Below are positions 41,592 through 51,100 of a DNA stretch of 64,000 nucleotides, piece after piece (the stretch's first letter is position 1; every line of letters begins with the position of its first letter). The DNA comes from Paracyclopina nana (Eukaryota > Arthropoda > Copepoda > Cyclopoida > Cyclopettidae). Where the stretch lies: positions 2,688,501 through 2,752,500 of the forward strand of contig JAGUCH010000007.1 in NCBI GenBank assembly GCA_019096065.1, written 5' to 3'. The position numbers and the translations under genes are program-made. The notes under the pieces are model-generated. The model was not told the origin of the DNA. It worked only from the letters and a program-made list of their open reading frames with translations, and ran no database searches.

Positions 41592-42859
41592 GAAAAAATG
41601 ATTTTTTTGAAGACATCGAAAGCCACGGGTTCATGACCGTGGACTGCGAAGGATTTAGCACGTTTGTCAGTGATAAGTACGCTGACGTGTATGGAGCCAA
41701 CCAAGGCCAGTGGCAGAACATGACTGCATACTTGCACATGGGATCGCCAGGGGGAGTTGCTTTTGGCATCAGGGTTGCCTTCATTGGCACGAGATTTCTT
41801 GGTCGTGAGATCCCTGACGAGATTAAAGCTCTCTTGGAGTCGCCGAAGATCTCTAAGATTGGCTATGGTATTGATGGAGATCTGAAGAGGCTGAGGTACA
41901 TGGGCGTGAATCTGCAAAATTGGGTCGACGCTAGCCACTTCAACAGACTTCTGGATCCAACCAGCGACATTGGCAAGTGGCAAGCTTTGAGGCTCCTGGG
42001 TGTGCAGCATGAGATCAAGAAGCCAAACTGGAAAGACGATCACTATGGTGGGTTCGTCGACGAGTACAGCCTCACAATCATGTATTATGACAGGGCTGAT
42101 CAATTTGTGCCCTTTGCGGCCCTGCTGAAGGTGGCTGCTTTGTTGGGGCAGAAAGAAGGCTTGAAGGACGAAGACAACGTTCACCAGTATGCGATTCATG
42201 TGCTGGAATTACTCAGAGGGTGCCCAGCAAAGGCCGGTGGCAGCAGCAAGTTTGCCGACTTCCTTCCCGACCTCGGTTGTCGGGAAGGAGTGGTGACATT
42301 GCTGCGTGAAGAATCCAGGATGTGGAACTCTCTTCGTCAGACGCTACTTAATGTGCGTGAGTTTGAGTTTGTCTTCCCCTTGAATAAGACGGCGTTTGTG
42401 ACACTAGATGAAGATGACTTGAACGCCGTGGCGACCTTGGCTAGAGCTCATGTTGAGGAGCTTCACCTGACTCACCTTGTTAAACCTGCATGGGAGCAAG
42501 GAGTTGGAGTTAAAGCTGGATCAGCTAACTTGTCAACATACCCGCATGCATGCACCTTGTGCGGGTCATTTGACCACGTAGTTGCAGATTGCTTGGAACT
42601 AGATCTGGAATGCAAGCTGCCATTCTGCAAAGAGTCGGGTCACGTGTCGAAGGTTTGCCCCTCGGCCTTGACCAATTGTGAGATTTGTGATGGGCGTGGT
42701 CACACAGCCAGCCACCATGAAAAGGATGACTCGGTGCAGGTCTATGCCGCTGTTCATCTTGGCCAATTCCTGCATTGCATGGCTGTTAAGTGCCTAGACC
42801 GCGACGCCAGGCTGCTGGTCTCGGAGCACAAGAGCAAGTTCCGCATCTACCACGCTTAG
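41402..42859 (+). CDS. DEDDy 3'-5' exonuclease with three zinc knuckles, encoded by the BEL/Pao element
   Basis: 485 codons open to the stop at 42,857. No ATG opens the frame before residue 78 (41,633); the RT-side frame (41,343-41,591) overlaps it by 190 bp, so a ribosomal frameshift, splicing or an old mutation would be needed to join them. Residues ~77-245 carry the RNase D/WRN-type exonuclease fold: motif I VDCEGF (D81, E83), motif II IGYGIDGDLKRL (D160) and motif III YDRADQF (Y229, D233). All four acids and the Tyr of DEDDy enzymes are kept. Residues 384-439 hold zinc knuckles CTLCGSFDHVVADC, a C-x4-C-x4-H-x4-C knuckle, and CEICDGRGHTASHH. Inside the LTRs and TSD, so part of the element. 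Substrate (DNA or RNA) is unknown. This looks like a captured host domain sitting where integrase normally lies. Confidence 0.85.
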   Translation: MLVTKDESARQNHSGSSIGQGKDGRQEQVRLVGAEGPISPGLRAHKNIEPEYKQLLGESLYRLRKNDFFEDIESHGFMTVDCEGFSTFVSDKYADVYGANQGQWQNMTAYLHMGSPGGVAFGIRVAFIGTRFLGREIPDEIKALLESPKISKIGYGIDGDLKRLRYMGVNLQNWVDASHFNRLLDPTSDIGKWQALRLLGVQHEIKKPNWKDDHYGGFVDEYSLTIMYYDRADQFVPFAALLKVAALLGQKEGLKDEDNVHQYAIHVLELLRGCPAKAGGSSKFADFLPDLGCREGVVTLLREESRMWNSLRQTLLNVREFEFVFPLNKTAFVTLDEDDLNAVATLARAHVEELHLTHLVKPAWEQGVGVKAGSANLSTYPHACTLCGSFDHVVADCLELDLECKLPFCKESGHVSKVCPSALTNCEICDGRGHTASHHEKDDSVQVYAAVHLGQFLHCMAVKCLDRDARLLVSEHKSKFRIYHA

Positions 42860-42971
42860 AAGGTTTTGTGGACTTTTATTAGAAACATTTTAGTGAGCGC
42901 TAAGCAACATTTCAGTGATTTATCGATGGACATCAGTGATGCTCGTGCTCGTGATAAATCCCAGGGGAGAC

Positions 42972-43189
42972 TGTGTGGGCTCCCGCCCCCGAGATGGAGT
43001 TGTGATGCTATCATACCGAGCTCGACTCATTTATTCGATCTGTTATGTTTATGTTTACGTCAGTACGATTTGAGATTTCGCGAGTGATAGTTGAATAAAG
43101 TCGACTAGTACTTAGAAATCGCATCGACTCTTTTAGTTCGTGACTTTATTCATAGTTTTACAGACGGACAAGCTTCTGAGCTTTCCACA
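42972..43189 (+). repeat. BEL/Pao 3' LTR
   Basis: 218 bp, TG...CA, five differences from the 5' LTR. Preceded by the purine-rich AGGGGAGAC. Confidence 0.93.
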
Positions 43190-43194
43190 TATAG
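43190..43194. repeat. 5-bp target site duplication, right (TATAG)
   Basis: Second copy of TATAG flanking the BEL/Pao element. Confidence 0.9.
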
Positions 43195-43507
43195 CTCAAA
43201 CTACAGCTCCGATCGGAACGAAATTTTGAGAGGTTCATGGTTTCTCGGCACAATTGCCAAATACCAAATTAAAAATAGCATAACATAATATAATAAGCGG
43301 TGCGCGGTGGAACATAAATGGGCAGATGTCGTGCTTTTAGGCCGGCCGGCCACTTTTAGGCTGTTTTTTTGGAACTGAGTTTTGAGAACGATTTTTGTTT
43401 TGTGAACAGCGTTATTGTGACCCTGTTACGTCACAGCATGGCATTTCGGGAAGTTCATTTCGCTCAGAAAATCGGTGACAGTTGATGAAATTTGACTACT
43501 CGGGGCC

Positions 43508-43582
43508 TCGAAGGTAACGTAAAAATTGCCCTCAGTTTGGTTTCATTTACTCTCCGAAGGCATTTTTACGTTACCTTCTCCA
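43508..43582. repeat. Short inverted repeat
   Basis: GAAGGTAACGTAAAAATTGCC at ~43,509 is matched in reverse by GGCATTTTTACGTTACCTTC at ~43,558, with ~30 bp between. A small stem-loop or MITE remnant. The rest of 43,195-43,720 has no gene. Confidence 0.6.
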
Positions 43583-43727
43583 ACCCGAAAAACAGCAAGT
43601 AATATACTGGAATGTATCGTAAATGGATAATGCTATGCCTGACCGGATAAGTTCCAGCGCTCCAACCACGCAATCTTAGCTACCCGCCTTTTATATCTAC
43701 AGGTTGTATTCTTCACAGAAGCTGCTA

Positions 43728-43862
43728 TCAGGCCAATATAAGGAGAGTATAGTGCTTGCTGAGACAAACTGAGAGTCACTTTGCGTTTTTGAGTCTGCAT
43801 CCATGTAGTCATTCAATTCTCTGTCAATGGCAGCTTCAGCTCAGCCCATCACTACAAGTAAA
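43728..43862 (-). repeat. Third copy of the interspersed repeat (inverted, internally deleted)
   Basis: The reverse complement runs from CTTGTAGTGATGGGCTGAGC through GAGAATTGAATGACT to CACTATACTCTCCTTATATT, thus joining the two ends of the repeat seen at 7,771 and 11,633 and omitting the middle. Confidence 0.75.
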
Positions 43863-43922
43863 TAAAGCTTTATAGGGCACATCAACCTGAGGGCTATTGT
43901 AACCCAGAAAAAATTGCCCACC

Positions 43923-44583
43923 TAAAATAAATACATATTCTGAAAGCTTATGCTATGGGGGTTCATTTGGTAGTAATTTTAAAATCCTGGCCTAGCGCTT
44001 CCCGTAACATAAAATTTTAAAAAACTTCTAGCGTCGAAAATATTGACTTGGTCGGATTTTCCCTGTTATAATACCCCCAATAAAATTGCAAGATCTATCT
44101 TTCTTTATTTCATAAGAAAAATGCTAGGATGCCCTGGAATCGAGATACAGTGGTGGCAGGTGTCTTCTTTGCCAAATGGCATGAATTCATCAGTTGTATG
44201 ATCCGACCACAATGGCTCATTATCTTCCGCGTCTTTGATCGTAGCATGGTTGCGGTTGTTATCGGTTCTTATTTACTGACGAGGTTGCGATGTCAGTAAA
44301 TAAGAAGCGATAACAACCGTAACCAAGCCACGATCAAAGACGCGGAAGATAATGAGCCAATATCTCGATTTCTGGGCATCCTAGCAATTTTTGTATGAAC
44401 TAAAGAAATATAGATCTCGCAATTCTAGTGGGGGTATATTAGCATACAAAATCCGACCAAGTCAATGCTTTCGGCGCTAGAAGTTTTTTAATTTTATGCT
44501 ATGGGAAGTGCTAGGCCAGGATTTTAAAATTACTACCAAATGAACCCCCAGAGCATAAGCTTTCAGAATATGTATATATTTTG
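43923..44583. mobile_element. ~660-bp fold-back element with nested hairpin
   Basis: Arms of ~230 bp: the left starts ATACATATTCTGAAAGCTTA (43,931) and the right ends with its complement (~44,572). They match through TACTACCAAATGAACCCCC, GACCAAGTCAATG and the GGGGGTAT blocks. The 150-bp centre (44,205-44,355) is itself a hairpin, CTCATTATCTTCCGCGTCTT against AAGACGCGGAAGATAATGAG. No ORF. Target duplication not resolved. Confidence 0.85.
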
Positions 44584-44589
44584 ATTGGA

Positions 44590-46100
44590 AGAAAAGTTCT
44601 ATCGCTACATTAGCGCTCCGATCACGCAACCTGAGAGACTTCTCAACATCAGTTACCTCAGTATTCCTAGCTTTTGTACAAGCTGTCAGCTTCCTGCTAA
44701 ATAGACCAGTTCCATTCCGTATTTCACATCGTTCGTTTGTTTATTACAACGTCCACTAAGTTCCAAAGACTTAGGTTATACCGTCGGCATCAGGGAAGCT
44801 GTCCAGCGACTTAGCATCGGTCTGTCACCTTCCTTTCATGGCGCCCAACGTTTACAGGCCGGTGAACTCACACCCGATCTCTATTCAAAGGGAGGTATAA
44901 TTTCTCGTGAAATTTGAACTCGTTTGCGTTTTTGGCAGATATTAGAGATCTGTCACTAACGGAGGTCCCTCGCGCTGATAATAGAGATCGGCCCCGAGGT
45001 GATCGCGAATCTGCTCTCGGCAGTCCCCCACTGGAAAAGTAGGAGGAGACGCCCGCGAGTGCTTATCGCTTTTTTGGCCGGCTAATAGAGAGTCCGCCAT
45101 CTTAGCCAAACCTTGGCAGTTGTCATAAAGGTCAGCGTCAAGTTTCAAGCCCTTGGAAGCCCATAAAGCACCAAGGCCTCAAAAATCCGGTTCAGTTCAG
45201 GCTTGATATAGTCTCCCTGACCAGTGCAAAATTTTCAGTTAAGCTAGATCGGCAAAAAAGCGGAAATTAGCGTTAGCCACGCAACATTTTCCGACCAGAA
45301 ACAGCAAAAACGGCGGAAACGGCGGCAAAATTCGAAAATTCAAAATTGACTTTCTTTGATTAGTTAGAAGGCTTCCTAGCGTCCCTTCTTTCCAAAGAAC
45401 CAAAAATTATAACAGCATTAGAAATTTTCCTGGCAGTCTAAAAAAGCCGTCAGGATCCACTCAATTTAAGCCATCGTTGAGGCCTCTAGGTAGTTCGCCT
45501 GGATATCATAGAGAGCGGAAGATTTCCAGCGCACGCTACTGAGCAAATCGCGAAGGTCAAAATCTAAGTGAACGCAAATTTAATTTAATTTACACGTCAC
45601 ACAACCTCAAGTACATAAGTTTGACCTTTGCAATTTTTCGAGCGTTCGCTCTGGTCTCAGCTTACTAAAACGTCCGCTCTCTATTTATATCCAGTCGACC
45701 TACCTCTAGGCATAAACAGGATTGTCTTAGCGTCTGGCTTGAATTTGTTCTCCCGGCGCCATTATTCTTCTTGGCAGTATGAGAAAGACGTCAGGATAGA
45801 CTTATTATTTTCGGCAAGGCACTCACGGCAACCTGCCAAAAACATTGAAATTTCCGAGTTCGGCAAGCTGCTAATACTCACCTCCCGAATTCACCAAAAA
45901 CTATCGCAACGTTTGGCTTGAGCTTTTTGAAGGCCTCCCAAGTTGCATAGAATTTTCTAGCAGTCTATACTGACATTAGAAGGATTATTGATAAAAGTTG
46001 GCTTGACAAAGTCTCCCAGCTTAAAATATCATTGAAAAACCCTAACTCAGGTTTGAACAAGTTCTCCCTGAGCCATATCTACTTAACACTAATTGTATTG
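44590..46100. other. Intergenic DNA
   Basis: No supported gene. Several vaguely repeated phrases (GGCAGTCTA, GTCTCCC, GTTTGAACAAGTTCTCCC-like) between 45,150 and 46,060 suggest an old, decayed tandem structure, but I could not define a unit. Confidence 0.35.
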
Positions 46101-46118
46101 ATAAGAGTCAATAAATAG

Positions 46119-46788
46119 TTGAAAAAGAGAAGTGTTGTTGCAGTCATTCATTTAAAAGCAGTATCTGCTATGCCTAATAGTACACTCAAAATATGGCAAC
46201 TCTTTGTCAAAAAAGCTGACATAAAAATGCAGGCTCTTACAGCATTGTATTTCAAGTGGAAGAAAAAATCCCCTGAGCAATGTGAAGAGGCAATAGAGGT
46301 ACTTGTCCTTGAAGTGAAGCAGTCAAGAGAGGCCATAGACATACTTGAAGAGGAGATCAGTGCAATATTCAATGTGAATGTCAGCACTGAATCCAAGCTT
46401 TATGATGAGAGTACTGATGAGGTCAATCCAAATGACCCAAAGTCAGAAGGAATAAGATTAAGTGGACAAATTCACAAATTAAGGAAGCAATTCTGGTCAA
46501 AGTATTTCCGCAAGATCTTGAGAAAAAAATAAAAAAGTGCACCAAGACTTGACCACAAATGATGCAAAACAACAAATCAAAACTGCCAATACTCTGAGCA
46601 GTCAAGAAGCAGCCATCCCTAAAGCTAAAAATCAGACTAAGTCTGTTCAACCTCCAGAAAGGAGCTTGATACCAATGGTGGACTCTGATGTGATCAAATC
46701 ATTGGCAGAGTCTAATGATGGCGACATTATGTTGGATCTCTTAAGATTCCAATATGCTAACCTCAAAGTCATGATTACAACGACATAG
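46119..46788 (+). pseudogene. Two adjacent ORFs of unknown origin, possibly one broken gene
   Basis: ORF 1 (46,119-46,532) is a charged helical protein (SPEQCEEAIEVLVLEVKQSR; EGIRLSGQIHKLRKQFWSKY). It ends in an A-rich run, and ORF 2 (46,537-46,788) opens in another frame with LIPMVDSDVIKSLAESNDGD. Both have biased, gene-like composition. A frameshift in the A-run could have split one ORF. No family recognised. A 54-bp palindrome follows at once. Confidence 0.3.
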
Positions 46789-46794
46789 GATAAA

Positions 46795-46848
46795 TATGGT
46801 ACCGTTTTACGGTTCCCTATAGGGAACCGTAAATCGTACCATATTTTC
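46795..46848. repeat. 54-bp near-perfect palindrome
   Basis: AATATGGTAC...GTTCCCTATAGGGAAC...GTACCATATT, with only a couple of mismatches (TTTTACGG against CCGTAAAT). The centre is TATA. It could form a cruciform in DNA or a tight hairpin in RNA. Confidence 0.9.
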
Positions 46849-46849
46849 C

Positions 46850-48165
46850 TACCGGCAAGCTCATAAGATTTCAGACGTCTGATTGCTGACTTCGTAGCGC
46901 CGTCTGAATGAGCATAATGCCTTATTTTCTTGATTATTTTTCGTAAGGTATAATTTTTACAAGCTTAAGTAGTGTCTAAGATTCAAATTGACCAATTATA
47001 TTTACATCTCACTATATTTAGAGATCGAGAGCTATCTTTCCTGAAATTCCATCTTTTCCTCAAATTACAGGCTGGCCTTTGGGCTGGCTTACGGGCAAGC
47101 TAGAACACTAATTAAAAGTGTATCCAGATTGACCCATCATATTAAAGTGGCGTTTTTGTACGAGGGAGCTGGCTCTTTTTGACTTTTTAATATAGTTCAC
47201 ATCTGGCAGTTCATTTGTTAAACGTGTCAACTACGCGCGCGCACTGATGACGTCAAGCCGTCTGAACTCAGTGCCATCTAGTGCAGTCAGCTTGACTTCG
47301 GGTTCCTATATGTGTGTAGTGGGGACGCGTTCTAGAGGCTTAGAATCTCTGCGTCACCTTCCTTTCAATGCCACTCTGCTCACAACAATTAAAGGAGCAG
47401 AAAGCTTATCAAGCTGGAAAAGCACTAATTAAAGAAACTCTATGTCTCTTTGCACTAATCTATGCTTGTCCGTATCCATATTGTTCAGAACCGAGGTAGT
47501 GATTGCAAGTGACACTAATAGCACCAAGTATAAATGTACGAGAGTAATACCATATATACACATGCATTTTTAAGCTTTTCAGTGACCCAAATAATTACAT
47601 ACATGAGACAGGAATGGAAATGTATTTCATGAGTTTAAGTGTACAAATTTGAGTGTTGTTCTATATAATAGAGGCTCTTTCAAATTTAGTGATAATAGTA
47701 TAGAGTTGCGTTAGTAAGTATGCTAGTGCATATTTGAGAAGCCCAACTTCATTTTCAGCAATGACAATGTCTGAATCTGGAACTAGCTGAAGTTGGAAGT
47801 AAATATTTGAAGCTGCGTGTGAACGAGAGTTTTGCCAACTGCCTTCTCTCTACTGCGGGGAAAGTATCACAATTCATTCTCATCAGTCATGCACTCAGAC
47901 CAGCAACAAAGAGCCTCTCATCTTCCTTGTTCTCTATAATGTCTTCGTTGAATTACCTTTTACCAAAAGTAGTAAAAAGACTGTAGAGACCCCCTGCCTA
48001 GTATTTATAGTGTGCTGGCCGTCAATTACACACTGCGGTAAAAATGTAAGTAGTAGCAAGAGCAGAGAGAGAATCAAAATCGGCTAATTACATTCATGAA
48101 AGCAAAACGCGTTTAGCGTAAAGTAAATTATTGTAAGAGCAAAAGTGCTCCTAGAATGTCAAATG
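46850..48165. other. Intergenic DNA
   Basis: No gene recognised. It contains the 3' flank of the mannosidase gene and only short chance ORFs. Confidence 0.4.
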
Positions 48166-48170
48166 GGTGC

Positions 48171-51100
48171 TCAATCAAAATTTAGCTTGAGCGTTGCGAG
48201 ACGCATGGGCTCTGGAGCCCAATTCGTACTTATCAGATCTTCCAAAGTTACCTCGGTCGATTCCGACAAGTCAGCTGCATTTCCAGTCAGACTTGTTCTC
48301 ATGAGGCTCTTCACCCTTAACTCTTGGCTGACAAACTTGGGGACAAAGTCGCCGTCCAAATGCGGCGAGGTCTCATTTTTCCCCCCTAACTCACAATTGT
48401 GGCCTTGCCTATGCAGTATTAAAAGAGCTGAACGTTGCGGCTTTTGAAGGCTGTTGCCTAAGGTTCTCAAGTTGAACAAATGCAGGTCGTCACGGAGAGG
48501 CTGCTCAAGGCCTCGAACTTGGCTGCGAAGTACGTCTTTGGCTGCGGTTTCAGGACACACAAACTGTAGGTACATGAACAGATTGATTGACGTATCGCCA
48601 TGAGAGTACATGAGATGGCACTTACTTGAATTGGAGGGTAGTTAAGCTTTCGTCCCAATTGGTTAGCCATATGAGACGGCAGGCTAACAGTGCCGCGAGA
48701 TTCTGTAGTTTGGTCACCTCTTTCTTTGGCTTCAAAGAGCAACCAATAACGATGCTCGGTATCTCGACTGTCCAAAATGCCTTCTCCCATCCCGCGAGCA
48801 TCGTCATAGCTAGCTCGACGATCAACGATGACCTCTAGCCAGCCCTAAAAACAGTTATGACATAGATTATTCTCAACTTGGCCTTTCTGCTTAGCAACGT
48901 ACCTGCTTTTGACTGGAGGCTCCTGTTGCGTGGTCAACTAGCAAGCTCAGTCGAGCCTCGGCGTCCTCAAGATATATCAAATTTGATATAGGGTACGTAT
49001 TGCCTTCGAGGCCGCTAGCGTTCCTAGCAGGTGCACGTCGCAGCATGCTGAGGCCACTCGCATCCGAATACCACTCATTTCGTGCGTTCTTGAGCCCACT
49101 TTCTAGCCTCATGAAAAACTCCACATCTCGGAAATTACCTTGGTCTCCAAAGTTAAAATTGTTTTCTAAGTAAATCCCTGCAAGGCCAATTTATATCTAC
49201 AAGTTTAGTAATTCAAAGAGATCCCTGTAGGGCATAATTAGGCGATTGCTGCAAGCGAATAAGAAAAGCAAACTAACCTTGAGCAAGATGACAATCAGGC
49301 TGAGCATGGTACAGCCTCACGGTGTGTACTAATGTTGCTTGACTCGCGGACGAACTGCCAGCTTCGTAGATGAGGGAGATTTCACTGAATATTGGCCCGG
49401 TTATAATGACGATTTCCTTGAGACTGTCAATGGGGTCGATTATGGGTATATACTGCGGCGGCAACCTATCCGGATCGGGCTTGAACAAATAAGCTCCGTT
49501 CCTGAACTGTTGAGTAGGATAGGCTCCGAACACGACCCGAACGTGCTTGGACAGTCCTATCCTTTTGTCAGTGATGGACTGCAAAAGCCTCGTGTCTTCG
49601 TCAAATATCAACTCGAAGTTGGCGTTGCTGACAACCACGGGTCCATCGGAGATCTTCTCGAGTACCACTGGTGAATCATCGATATCGCTGGTGTTTTTTG
49701 GCAATTTTGGACAACGCAAGCAGTACACCTTTGTCGCCTTGGACACCTTCTGCAGTGCCACGTCTTCAGCATCAGTATAACGATCCCTGAAAAGGCATTT
49801 ATTAGAACAAGGTCGCATACAGAAGTGGATACGGCTCACTTTTCACTGCAAAGGTGAACAGTAAATTTGGTGACAGACAAGGCCGGCAACCTGGCTAGGA
49901 AGGAGACTTCAACAAAGTACTTCTCAAGCCTCACGAAGCCCTCTGTTGTCCACGTTGGGCTGAACTGAACCGGGAGCCTAAGCCCATTCTCGTCTCTGAC
50001 GCACACATCGCTTCTAGTCTGGATTCCATCCAAGAAAAACGACACTACCTCATCAACATCTTGACCATGGCTGTTGACTACGACGACATTATGGGGGCCG
50101 TTGCGAATATCTATGGGTAAAGGCTTCTCTCTGCTACCATAATCTGGTCGTTCGAAGTCGCTCTCCAAAAACTTCCTGGGGAAAAGGCCTCGATCTTTCA
50201 GCAACAAAAACTGGGCAGAGTTCTTCAACAAATGCCGAGTCGAGATGATGCCGTCAAACAACTTTTCGCCATAATCGTGAGCGACGAATTGCTTCGAAGT
50301 TCCTGGAGTAGAAAGACATCAAAGACGCTGCAACTGACATACTCTGCACAATCAAAGTAGAGACTCACCTGTGATGGCATCGTGATGTTGAAACAGAGCC
50401 AAATTCGCTCTGGACTTGGAGAGGTTTTCATAGTTGCTTTCAAACGTCTGCACTGCCGCCTGATTGTCCACGGATTTAGCTAAGTTATAGGCCCATGTGT
50501 AGAGGATTTCAGCAGCTCGAAGATTGCTTTCAAGCTGCCTGCTCAGCTTTTTCATGAACGGCCTGGTGGAGAAATAGCCACTCCAGTAAGCCGGTGCACC
50601 CTCAGAAAATACGTCCGAGTAGACAAAGAAGTCGCCAGTGAGGTCATCAAATTTAGTTATCCTGGATTTGACTGCCGCAAAGTAATCAGACAACGTGCCC
50701 CATTTGACCTCAGCGTCATAGTTGTTGCTGTGGAAACAAATCGGCCAACTAATGACCTTTTCCTAGAACATTTAGACGGATTCGTTTTACCTATTTATGT
50801 ACTCGATGATTTGATTATAATTCGAATATTGCTGGTCCCATTCGCCATCATTTGAGTACGTGAAATCATCACCCAGTGGAATGAGGACGACATTGTGTGG
50901 AAACAGAGAACCAGCTTTGCCCCATTGATCCAGGATGAGTTCAGCCCTTTCTCGTACGTTGGAGTTTGTCACAGGTACCGTGCGACCACTGTACTCACTA
51001 TAACGACCAGGAATTGAAGCAAAGTTAAATTGCAGACACGTTTGAGCCTGAGGACCACAACTGCCCTTGATACTATAAATGTCGAATGGGAAATTGTGGC

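Larger units (their letters stand above)
31404..43189 (+). mobile_element. BEL/Pao LTR retrotransposon carrying an exonuclease ORF, with nested Ty3 insertion
   Basis: Bounded by two 218-bp LTRs that begin TGTGTGGGCTCCC and end CTTTCCACA. They differ at five positions (~97.7% identical), so the insertion is fairly recent. Inner order: primer-binding-like TGGCGACCAACTCGGC (31,622), gag with zinc knuckles, RT, [nested element 36,038-41,338], exonuclease plus zinc knuckles, purine tract AGGGGAGAC before the 3' LTR. Protease is cut to its first residues, and RNase H and integrase are not visible. Without the nested insertion the element is ~6.5 kb. The matching TSD shows that the unit, including the exonuclease ORF, moved as one element. 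Confidence 0.9.

Noticed and set aside
41402-42859. Exonuclease ORF as an unrelated host gene that happens to lie here
   Set aside because: It lies between the RT and the 3' LTR, inside exact target duplications, and its stop is only ~110 bp before the 3' LTR, so it moved with the element.
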